Assembly (NCBI GenBank): GCA_038373865.1
Contig: JAXGGA010000484.1
Location: forward strand, 1 to 64,000
Length of the DNA: 64,000 nucleotides
From: Uloborus plumipes
Lineage: Eukaryota > Arthropoda > Arachnida > Araneae > Uloboridae
Direction: 5' to 3'
How positions within the stretch are numbered: the stretch's first letter is position 1; each line of letters opens with the position of its first letter. Made by a program: the position numbers and the translations under genes. Shown here piece by piece: positions 49,573 to 59,708 of this stretch. Under the pieces are notes generated by a model. It ran no database searches, had not been told where the DNA came from, and was given only the letters and a program-made list of their open reading frames with translations.

Positions 49573-50688
49573 CCGATTCATTTATTGCAGCACTTTAAAA
49601 GGCATTTTTCATCGTTGAAACAAATAAATAAATAAATACATAATTAAGTAATAAATAAGTTTAGTTTTAGTTTTTTAGTTTAAATTACGTCAACCCGTTG
49701 CCCGAAACTAGCTTTGACACTTAACTTCAACATATTCAGTAATTTCATTTGTTGAAATAGAAGTAAATAAAAGCGGTTTGCATTGCCAATGAGGGTTATT
49801 TACGTCTTGCTGATAAATAATGTCCACTTTTTCAACCTAAACAAAATCGAGCTCGTCCAATATCAAGCTGCCTTATTTTTCAGGGCCAGACTATAATACT
49901 TTCTTGGCTTACTTCATTATTATTTGTCTGTTTTAGACATTTTATAAACTCCTCTCCAGCAGAAAAACTCGAAGGTTTTTATCCGTCTTGTTTAGAGGGT
50001 AAAAACTGCTTTTTAAATATTATTAGTTTGATTTTCTGTTGTCTTTACCTGTATTTACCGCAAGTTTTCGGTCATTAAAGATGCCACTTGATGATATTAA
50101 TCTTACTAACGCATAGTGTAGTAATAAAAAGGTCAAAATAGGTAGAATCGAAAAAGTATCGAAAGACATATTTTAACACGAACATTTTTTTGCTTTCGTT
50201 TGCCCGTCTATAACTTAAAATCTGCTAAAATATTAAGAAAACCGCCTACTTTAAAGACTTGGCAAGAAATTGATCACTCTATGTAACCGTCATGTGATAT
50301 GGGGCGCCACATCCATTGACAAATTGTGCGAAAAGACGTCTTTCATTATTCACTAGAACGTGCTATATTTGGCGATTTTTCTTAAAATTTTGAAAACGAC
50401 TTAATATTTCGATAACAGAGACACGGAGGTTAAATAATTTATGCATCTAGAAGCCTGTTTTACAATGCTTTTTCCATTGATTTATGGTTTATTGGTATGA
50501 TTAATAGAATCATAGAAGTAGTAGAACTACGAGGGGTGTAAATGAAACAGCTATAACTTAACCTAGAAACTCGTAGAAGAGTGGGAATGCACAACTAGGA
50601 CATAGGAGAGGGGCAGTGGGGCTGTTGTCGGTGCGTAGAAGGTAAAAAAAAAAAAAAAAAAACAGTCGATATATTTAAAAAGGTCGTT

Positions 50689-50946
50689 GCCAGTCACCTT
50701 ATTCAGTGGTCAGAGAAGTCTGACTGGGTTGAGGAGGTTCCGGGTTCGAATCCCGGTCAGCACATGGACTCATTTTCTATCTTTTCTGTATTTAGCTTTT
50801 CTCTGTGTGAATGTGTGTTGCAAATGGCTGCTTGCCCCATAAACGGGACCTATGGCATGTGTGCTGAGCTAACACAGACCTCCACCTTAATGGTGCTCTT
50901 AAAACATGGAAGTCGTACCTATTCCGTCTTACAACTAACTGGTAGA
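50689..50946 (+). mobile_element. tRNA-derived SINE, copy 2
   Basis: Same family as 13982-14264. The A-box-like region is TTATTCAGTGGTCAGAG, and the B box GGTTCGAATCC lies at 50743-50753, followed by CCGGTCAGCACATGG, TGTGTGAATGTGTGTTG and CCTATGGCATGTGTGC. No poly(A) tail remains; the body runs straight into the left end of the next element. A 50-codon open frame over it is not a gene. Confidence 0.8.
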
Positions 50947-52573
50947 TGAGCCAATATTTAGAAAAGTGCCAATTTGAAGTTGGAGTTTTCTGAAAAAAAT
51001 ATTTTTTTGCAGAAAAAAACTAATATTGGATTTTAAGTCTAAATTGGGTCTAAATACAAGAAAATAAAAGGGGGGAGGTCAAGGAAGTTATTTACCGCCT
51101 CCTTAGATTACTCACTTTTAAGCCGTTACAGATCTGATGAATGTTACAGATCTGATGTTAATATGAGCTACATATTTGAGTTTATGCTTTCAGTTTTCGT
51201 TAACATCTCTAAATATGATATCATTTCTTTGAATTTTTAACATAGAATCAAGATCATTATATTAAAATATATATATTAGGCTAAAAAATCAAATTTCATT
51301 ATAAAAAAGCATTTCTTGGAAATAAAAATGAGCGATAAGGTTTTTAGATAAAATAAATTATGAGGTTACCAAATCCAAGCTAATAAAACATTTGTTTTGT
51401 TTTGAAACAACACACAACTTCAACTTTTTCAACACACAACTCTGCTGCTTGCTTTTCTTTAATTAGTTGCAGGAAATTTAATTTCTTGATCAGAAATTCA
51501 AATTTAGCATGCTAGTTATTATCTAGTTATTTAGCGAAGTTATGAGAAATTGAAGCACCAAAAAAAAAAATAAATAAATAAATAAATAAAATAATAATAA
51601 TTAATTAACTTAATTTCTGCAGTGTCAATTTTTCTTATTTTACTAACTTCTATTGTTAGGTCATACAAACCACAAATGAAGCAATTGTACTAAAACTCAT
51701 TGCTTTTCATTTTTTAAGAACAAAAATATTCAATATATATGGCTAAAACCTATGATTTTTGCTTTTTATAATTCTGAAACGTGTGAGTTAGTTCTGTAAC
51801 ACATTCGCTGTTTTTCAATGTTACCGCTCTGACTGTTACCGATCTGACAAACTGACAAAGTTTTTTTTTTATTTCCGAGTCGATCGCACTAAACCAAAAT
51901 CAAACACGTGGTTTTTTCACTTGTAATAAAGGACTATACTTATATATAAAATAATTTTTAAAATAATAAAAACTGCGCATTTTAGAGCGTGTTACCGATC
52001 TGATGACTCAAATGACACACATTTTATAAAATCACTTTAAAAAATCTTACCTACAATTTTAGATGCAGAAATGCAAATTTTTAATTACGATTCAATAAAA
52101 CATCCCACCAGGTACTCAGTATCACGTGGTATAGGTGCAGGAAATGATTTTGGGGGCCTAAACATAGATCGGAAGTTATTGTTACCACTCTGACGGCGGA
52201 ACTTGGGACACGCTTATTTCGCATTCCCTAGAAAATCAGAAATCGATTAAAACAAAAATGAAGTAAAATATTAACAAAGGGGTCAAAATAGAATCGTTTT
52301 TTGTGCAAGTGCATTTTTTTGCGAAGTTAGAAAGTGTGCATGACCTGTTTGCATGTTAAGTTTTGCTACTGGGGACACGTTACCGATCTGATTTTTGATG
52401 TATAAAAACAATATTTTCTGAAGAAAAAAAATTTTTTTTTCTGATGTTATTACATGAAATGAAAGCAGAACCTTATCTTCTTTCTGGTTAAAATTATTTT
52501 TTTAACTAGTTATTGAAATACTAGGGAAAATTCGCTTGGGACTCAAATTGGCACTTTTCTAAATATTAGCTCA
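50947..52573. mobile_element. 1.6-kb TIR element with reiterated GTTACCGATCTGA motif
   Basis: Ends are inverted copies of TGAGCYAATATTTAGAAAAG TGCCAATTTGA (left from 50947; right to 52573). The motif GTTACMGATCTGA occurs near 51123, 51145, 51843, 51990 and 52379, and variants GTTACCRCTCTGAC near 51829 and 52182. No transposase frame was recognised. I could not identify a target duplication, so the superfamily is open. Confidence 0.65.
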
Positions 52574-52716
52574 GATGCATCTACTCTGGCTCGGGTACCC
52601 GTGTGGCATAAGTAACAACAGGGTGGTTCTTAATACTTCTTCAGGCATTCACGGCCGGCGTCACTGTGAAGAGGTATTTCCGGGCTTATAGGCCGTGCTC
52701 GATGAGAAACATAAAT

Positions 52717-52759
52717 TTCAAACGTTTCGTCTGACACTGTGGTCGACATCATCAGTGAG
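52717..52759 (-). ncRNA. Hammerhead ribozyme-like motif, left arm
   Basis: Minus strand: CTCA, then CTGATGA, a ~20-nt hairpin (GTCGAC...GTCAGAC), then GAAACGTT and TGAA. Stem I (CTCA with TGAA) has one mismatch. There is one extra T between CTGATGA and stem II. The minimal stem III palindrome ACGT would require a dimer for activity. Confidence 0.4.
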
Positions 52760-52879
52760 TAGTCATGGTGAGACTGATGCGCTAGCTTCGGCCGCTCGGG
52801 TATTTAAGTAAACACGCCATCAGCAGTTTACTTAAATACCCGAGCAGCCGAAGCTAGCGCATCAGTCTCACCAGGACTA

Positions 52880-52922
52880 CTCACTGATGATGTCGACCGC
52901 AGTGTCAGACGAAACGTTTGAG
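52880..52922 (+). ncRNA. Hammerhead ribozyme-like motif, right arm
   Basis: Plus strand: stem I CTCA pairing with TGAG; conserved box CTGATGA; stem II GTC-GAC / GTC-A-GAC with a bulged A; box GAAA; stem III palindrome ACGT; predicted cleavage after the T following it. One extra T precedes stem II compared with the canonical fold, so activity is uncertain. Known: hammerheads with a tiny stem III in Penelope-like elements act as dimers. Confidence 0.45.
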
Positions 52923-53388
52923 ATTTATGTTTCTCATCGACCACGGCCTATAAGCCCGGAAATACCTCTTCATATAGGGTGGTTCTTGTTTGGCGTTATG
53001 GTGAAAAGTTTTGTTTATATCGCTTTAAAGCATGTTTTTAAAGAGTTTAGTGATCATGGCTTCAAATGAAGGTTTCTCGCAACACACGGAAACTAGAATA
53101 TAAGAGCAAAATGTGGAATATGAAACACAAAAAAAGCAAATTATACATTTTTGTTAAAATCTTTTAGTTAGATATTTATGTAATTGACCCATTAAGTCTA
53201 CAGTATGAGGAATAAACCCACCTAAATCAGATTTAAAACTTCCCAAATTTGGCGAGATATTGCAAAAAAAAAAAGTTATGGGGGGGAGGCTGATTCATTT
53301 TTTAATGGTGTTATCATAAACCGATATGAAAGGTGCAACAGGATCGTCTACAAATGATGTATCGAAAAAAAAAATGTGACATCATCTA

Positions 53389-53776
53389 CACTGTAAAAAA
53401 TGAATGTTGTTTCTACAGTATAATATAAATAAATTGTACAGTAATAAAATGTAAAATTGCGAGTTTTACAGTTTATTATTGAGCATTTTAGTTTTAAACT
53501 GGAACCTCTGCTGCCAGTATTACCCTGCTGCTTTTACAGTAACAAACTGTAGAACTGCTGATTTTACAGTTTATTACTGTGCATTTTGTAGTTTAAAACT
53601 GGAACTTCTGCTGACAGTATTACACTATTGTTTTTATAGTACAATGCAGCTAATATTATAGTAATAAACTGCAAAATAGCTAGTTGTACAGTTTATTATT
53701 GCTCTTTTACAGTTTTAAATGGAAACCTATTCTTTCAGTATTATATTGCAAAAACAACAACTTATTTTTTGCGATG
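53389..53776. mobile_element. ACAGT-rich MITE, copy 3
   Basis: 388 bp from CACTGTAAAAAATGAATGTT GTTTCTACAG to GCAAAAACAACAACTTATTT TTTGCGATG, inverted ends. The interior repeats TTTTACAGTTTATTATTG and 'AACTGGAACCTCTGCTGCCAG' phrases in the orientation opposite to copies 1 and 2. Confidence 0.8.
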
Positions 53777-56775
53777 TATGCACAGCCCTAATTTAATTTT
53801 CCTTAAAAAAACACTCATTTCGCAACAGTGACGTAATGCAGGAAAGTTCACTCTCACCGCGCGATTCGATAGTAAGCGGAATATATTAATCCATCGCTAG
53901 ACTAGTTTAAAACTGCCTATGTTATTAGATTATTAGCGGCAGGCCTTTTATTAGCAAAATGGTATTGTACAAAAGCAGAAGCTAATTTACATACTGTAAT
54001 GCTCTCCCAATATCCTATGGGATTTGTTCATTATAAAACTTCACCGATATTCTCGTCATAAATTTCATCTGACATTACTTTGAAATATGTCTTCAGTTAA
54101 TGTAATGGTTCCGAGCGCCATAAATGGCAGGAGAGAGACGCACCATTTTTGAGGGTTAATTAAATGAGATAATTAAAAACGGGTACCGCGGAAAATTGTG
54201 TCGAAAATTTTGAGTTTATTTCTGCTGTTAAGATATATTCAACCTTAAAGTGATGGGCTTTCATTTTTATGATAAAGCGTGGCTCTCAATTGAAAGTGAT
54301 TACCTTTTATGTGACCATCCATTCAACTCAGAGGCTATAACGCTACTTACAGTTGGAAGGAATTAATGTGGGAGATTCCTTTATCTTTTAGATAACCAAA
54401 TTTATTTCAGCCCATTCATATTTGCAAATTGCAACTCACTCGCTCTTGCGGACAGGAGTGAAAAAGCTTATTTTTCATTCGTGGGATCATTCATTTTTTA
54501 CCTTTTTTTTTTCCTCTTCGTAACATTGCATACTCTTCGGTGATTACTACAAAAATCAGCCTCAAAAATGAAAAAAAGATAATTTGTAGAAAGAGCAGTT
54601 TCCGGAGTAAAATTTAAAGCAAAATTCCAAGAGAGCGGGTAATGAGTATATTCATAAATATGGGGGCAAGTTCATGTTTTTGTAGAATCTTTTAAGTTTG
54701 AAAACATCGTTATAATAATTACTCTTATAATTAAAAATTGATTATAATTTGTATGAGATTTTCTGCATTCAAAATGTTAAATTTTGTAATAACATTCAAA
54801 ATAATTCCATGGCAATTAAAAAAAAAAAAAAAACAGAAAGTCAAATTATATCTATATTAGTTGGAACAAAGTTGACAGATATACTTTTGAGCTCTTCGAC
54901 AAGAGTATTTCACCCATTGAAAATCGAAAATGCACATCAAAAATGTAGTCAAGCCTATTTACGCGATTTATAAATGTGGATAAAAGCAATTTAAAGAAAT
55001 ATTACATGTGAATAGTTTTCATTTTTTTAAAAACTCGAAACGTCAAGAATTCTAAAGACTAAAAAAAATAGAATAGTGCACATTTTCCCCTCTCATCTTC
55101 GTGACAACCCTTTATGGTATAATAAAGGTCAATCAATAATAAGTAACAAATAAATATCGAAAAAAACCTCTTAACTACTTGTACAATGTAAATGTATACA
55201 AATGTACAATGTATATGTCATATCGCCTGTGGGAGAATTCTGATTGAAAGCACAAAGTAGGAAAATAAATAAAAGCAACAAACGCGTAAAATACAACAAG
55301 CAAATTAGCCAAATTAAAAATAAATAAATAAATAAATAAGTGACTAACTCGCCATTAACTCACTACACTTTATAAACGTTCTTTCGCAGCTAGATACATA
55401 CATAAATAAAAATAGGGCTACACACTATTAGGTACAAGCAAAAAAGAAAAAGAAGAAACAAATTGATATCGCTAATGGTGAAACGTCAAATTAACTGTAA
55501 CAACAATCGACATTTTCCCCTCGTTTTGTAAAATTATTTACCCGTGTCATGATCATTTTCTACTTCTGCGATTTAAACTTTATTCTTCTACCTTGTAGTT
55601 TTTGGCGGATTTCTATTTTTTTAGTCTATGAGCTCATGTCTTGTGTTTAAAAAGAGGTATAACATTTAAACGCGTGTCTTTCGTAGTTTTGCTAATTTCT
55701 GTACCTTTACATAATTTTTGAGATTTTTATTAGAACAAGTGTTTTTTTTTTTTTAATTTAACATTTTCTAGACTACGCCTGAACCTATCTGTTGGTGAAA
55801 ATGATTCACAAACATGTGGAAAAATTGCGTCAATCTGATGTCTGCAAAACAGGATTTTCATAGCTATCTTTTGCAAAAATAGGGCAGTTAGAATAGAGTA
55901 GTCAGTGAAAACAGCAAAGGGGAAAAACTACTAAAAAAATAAATGAACCCTTTCTCTTCACGAGCTTTTCGATTATTGTTTTTTTTTTTTTTTTAAATTT
56001 TTTTAAGGCTCCAATGCATGTTTTAAATCGTATACCTTTTGCATAAATACCATACTAACTTGCTGAAACATCCTCTGCTAAGTCACTCTTTCTCTAACGA
56101 AACACCCCATCGTAGTTTTGGAAACAACGCTCGTCTAAAGATATTTTTGTCAATTATTTACACGTTAATTACGGAGTTCATTTGACAAAACAAGAGCGAA
56201 ATTGATAAAAGTTAATTTTTTTTAATTGTGATAAAACTATTAGAAATTAGTTTTAGGGGCTACAGTCAACTCTAATAGAGCTCTACCGAATCGACCGCGA
56301 TCAATTGTATCAACAAATATCAAAGCCAGAATTATTTTTTGATCCATAAAGAAAGGAATTCCTTGCTACTTTAATGGTAGATAGAATTTAATCAAATTTA
56401 ACGAAATCAAGTTGAATCAGGCCCAGAATCTCTATGTATTTGAGGTGAAAACAATGTAGGTTCAATAATTTGCCGATAGACATTCATTGTAAAATGGAAC
56501 AGTAGTAGTGTTTTGCGCAAAAGTGGCTACTAAATCATTTAATTCGTAATTTTTTTTCTTTATTGCCTAAAATGGGTATCACAGATATGAATATTTGTTG
56601 AACTCAACTCCCAACTCAGCAGCACAACTTCCACTTTTCTTTCAACTACCTGCCAGAAATAACATAGCACACGGATATTTTCTGGTTAAAGTTGGCTGGA
56701 GAGAACAAGTTGAGGTGGATTCGGAAGTTGCGTTGAACGAATTTGACAATCTTTGACTAGGTGTCCCTTAGGGGC
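53777..56775. other. Non-repetitive stretch, possible regulatory DNA
   Basis: 53800-54700 is less AT-rich and free of obvious repeats. Motifs seen: CCATAAATGG (54118, a perfect CArG-box pattern), TTAATTAAA (54156), GATA-type sites TTATCTTTTAGATAA (54381-54395). These are common short motifs and prove nothing alone. 54700-56775 is AT-rich with A/T runs and AAAT repeats (55318-55339). No exon was recognised. Confidence 0.35.
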
Positions 56776-56789
56776 ATATTCAATAGGGT

Positions 56790-57125
56790 GGAGCGAAATT
56801 TTTTTTTTTTTTTGATAATTAATTTTGGGCGGGGTGGGAAAGTTGTTCTGTCAAATCAACATCCTGAATATAAAATATCTTTTAAAAATATTGATATTTA
56901 ATACTGCCCCAACAATATTGAAGATTTTAAAAAATCATAGAAATTGCTATTTTTCAGAATTTTTTTTTTAACTTTTTTTTTCGATAATCATTTTTGGTCG
57001 GTGAAGAAAAGTTGTTCTATGCAATACAAATCCTGGATACAAAATATCTTTTTAAAATATTAATATTTAATTATGCCACAATAATGTTAAACATTTTACA
57101 AAATCATAGAAATTGCAATTTTTTA
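56790..57125. repeat. Left subterminal double repeat of the hAT element
   Basis: Two tandem ~160-bp units, each with T-run, TTTTGGKCGG, GAAAAGTTGTTCTR, AAATATCTTTTWAAA, and ATATTTAATWMTGCCMCAA. Both recur inverted at about 59365-59690, giving inverted ends of over 300 bp. Confidence 0.8.
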
Positions 57126-57178
57126 GATACATTCGTTAAACTTACAATCACATTGACGACAATGATTAAAATATCTAC

Positions 57179-58988
57179 TTATACTGGTCTGTATTGTCCT
57201 TTGATGTTAAAAAATGGCATTTGTTTGCGTGACTCAAAACAAGTTTTAATAAATCCATCCCGTCTGATAGGTCCACAAACCGAAGCGGACGCTTCAGTTA
57301 CTAGTTTCACGCACCTTTCAGTGGCTTGATTGGGGCAAGGGAATAGCTTGACATGGGATACTATGATATTATTTGTAGTTTGTGGATGCATGATGCTCCC
57401 TGAAATAACTTAATCATTAAACTGCTTGGCGGCTCAGTGACTGTCACATTAGCCCAATTTATTATATCAATGTATTCAGTAGCTGCGAAGTTGAACTTAG
57501 GAATTTCAAATGTGCGAATAACATGCCTTGAAGGTTTATTTACCTACCGTGTCTTTAAAATTCTGCGCAATGCCAAAACTTGTACGTCCTGCCTGTCGTC
57601 AGCTAACATTGCAATAACAATATTTTCAGCATGTCCAAAATATCCGTTTCGTTGAATTACTAAGTCGATGACCGATTTTAATGAGTTCGGTAAATACCGC
57701 AATTTCGGGAATGTACAACAAATCTTTTTAACTGCCACAACCGGGAGGTGTTCACAGCCTTTTAGGGATTTGCCAACAGGTCCTGAAAAACTTTGAGGTC
57801 CACTTGTACTACCGTCAAGGTGTTCGAAAATGTGGCGCAGAATCAGCTCATTTGCATGCAGTTGACATACAAACCAGTGTAATGGCTTTTCAAATTTTGT
57901 TTCCAAAATTCGAAGGACACCTCCTTGCACTCCAGTATTAACTGCCGTTCCGTCGCAGCCAATAACAGCAATTTTACTATTACCAATATTATTTTTTTTT
58001 AAAGTGCTGTATTTCTTCACTTACAATTATTGCCTTTCCAGAGCTTAAGGAAAGATGACCCATATATTCAGACCCTGGTTCCTTTATCAAGCTTATATGC
58101 TCCTCTAATATAAATTTTCTCCTTGATTCCTCCTTGAAAAGAGTTTTATCTTTCCTGCCATCAAAGTATAAACCTATTTGATTAGATTTCATTCAACCAA
58201 GGTTGTATTAGTTACCAGAGCTCTTTCTTTTTGTCTGGATCGTCTACTTTTACTTCTGTCCACAACTTTTGATAAGTCACTTTGAGAAACCAAACCAATA
58301 TCTTGGAGTGTAGCTGAGACAATCGCTGCTCCAGCTCTGTCAGAAATTGTATACCTATCTAAAGTTTGAGCTACCGCGGAATACTCTTTTAAACCAGTAG
58401 TTGCATGTGATGTACTCGGTCCAGTTGCTTGATATGTTTCATTTGAACAATGTTCCTTTTTCTTTCTTACTGGTAAACTTGGGCATGTGCTGCTGCTGAT
58501 GAAATGAGTAGACATTGTATTTTTTTTTCCAGAAATAATTCAAATTTTCTTTTTCGATTTATTCTTTGAAGATATATTTTTGTTGATTTCACATCAATGT
58601 TGCCAATGGTCATCTTTCTGTCAGTGCGTTGATCAAGCAAAAAATGTCTTTCTGCAATTGGTATTTTTCGCAGTGTTTCACAGATGCAAGAGTCAAAAGA
58701 GTCACACTTGCATGTTGCTATGTGAAAAAGGGACTTGGCATTCTTTCTGAATAGTTTTATCTTATCACAAAAACTTTTAACATTTTTTCTTGATGCATAC
58801 GGGTTTTAATAAGTTTCTATACTTACCATGATATGCTTTAATTTTTTTCACTATCTCACGATGGTGCATAACCGGAATTGAAGCAAATTCCCATAGTTTC
58901 ATCACCTTCTCAGCAACTTCTTCACATGTTTCACTAACTAGGTTCTTGTATTGTTTTGGTTTGCTGCTGCTCTATCACGGCCACTCAT
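57179..58988 (-). pseudogene. hAT-element transposase-like protein, multiply frameshifted
   Basis: Minus-strand gene broken by at least five frameshifts but recognisable end to end. In order: probable start at 58988 (MSGRDRAAA); AEKVMKLWEFASIPVMHHRE and KIKAYHGKYRNLLKP; a cysteine cluster CKCDSFDSCIC; IPIAERHFLLDQRTDRKM; LDRYTISDRAGAAIVSATLQ; IGLYFDGRKDKTL; EEHISLIKEPGSEYMGHLSL; VIGCDGTAVNTG with WFVCQLHANELILRHIFEHL; FNFAATEYIDIINWA; and CVKLVTEASASVCG near the C terminus. I recognise this as a conserved but poorly characterised animal protein family. FDGRKD, GCDGT and CxxH resemble the first two catalytic aspartates and the C..H element of hAT transposases (inference). It lies wholly inside the 8-bp-flanked element, which supports a transposase role. 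One frameshift falls in an A-run (57992-58000 on the plus strand). Confidence 0.75.
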
Positions 58989-59708
58989 AACACAACATTA
59001 TGTCTTCATAAGTAGATAAACAATTAATTGGTAAATCTCACACCAAAGTTCGAAAACAGGGCACACAAATTTGCTTCTTGAGGATGACATTACATCATTT
59101 AAACACAAATCAACCTCTAAAATAATTATAGAAGCTTACAAAAGCGAATTGACTTGGAATAAAGTGAAATCTGTTAGACAGTAGACGACCCAAAGGAAGC
59201 AAATGCGACACGCTGTACGCCAGAATGGTTTTACCCTACATTCCACAACAGCGCCACAGACAGTGGGCAAGGGGGGAGGTGGAATAGAGGCTTTTTATAC
59301 TGGAGCCAAGGAGGAGCGGCTAACTGGAAGGGAAATAAAAAATGGAAATAACCACATTTTCTAGGATTTTGTCAAATATTTAACATTATTGGGGCAGTAT
59401 TAAATATTAAAATTTCAAAAAGATATTTTACATTCAGGATGTTTATTTCATATAACAGCTTTCCCAACCCCGCCCAAAAATGACTATTGGAAAAAATTTT
59501 TGAAAAAAAAAAAAATATTGAAAAATGTCAATTTATATGATTTTTTTAAATGTTGAACGCTGTTGGGGCAGTATTAAATATTAATATTTTAAAAAGATAT
59601 TTCATATTCAGGATGTTTAGTACATAGAACAACTTTCCCACCCCACCCCATTTAGATTTGAATAAAAAAAATTTTTAACATGGAGGACCGCTCCACTCTA
59701 ATATTCAA

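Larger units (their letters stand above)
47647..50688. other. Stretch with short foldbacks, no gene
   Basis: Besides the two hairpin elements listed, it holds simple repeats (TTTA)n at 47836 and (AAAT)n at 49623. It also has a 20-A run at 50643-50662 directly upstream of the second SINE. A 68-codon minus-strand frame at 48662-48868 has no recognisable domain. Confidence 0.5.
52632..52975. mobile_element. Penelope-like inverted repeat with hammerhead motifs
   Basis: Imperfect palindrome: arms 52667-52813 and 52827-52973 (about 95% complementary) around a 12-bp loop ACGCCATCAGCA. Direct repeats of 12 bp (AGGGTGGTTCTT) flank it at 52620-52631 and 52976-52987, suggesting one inserted unit. Each arm contains a CTGATGA...GAAAC hammerhead-like core. 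Known: Penelope-like retroelements have terminal repeats, often inverted, that carry hammerhead ribozymes. No reverse transcriptase or GIY-YIG coding remains. The assignment is by analogy. Confidence 0.6.
56784..59700 (-). mobile_element. 2.9-kb hAT element with 8-bp target duplication
   Basis: Ends TAGGGTGGAGCG (left) and TAGAGTGGAGCG (reverse complement of the right), flanked by an exact 8-bp duplication ATATTCAA at 56776-56783 and 59701-59708. TAGGG/TAGAG fits the hAT YARNG terminus rule. Inside each end lie two tandem ~160-bp subterminal repeats. The middle carries a decayed minus-strand transposase-like gene. Boundaries are well supported; the family within hAT is not known to me. Confidence 0.9.
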
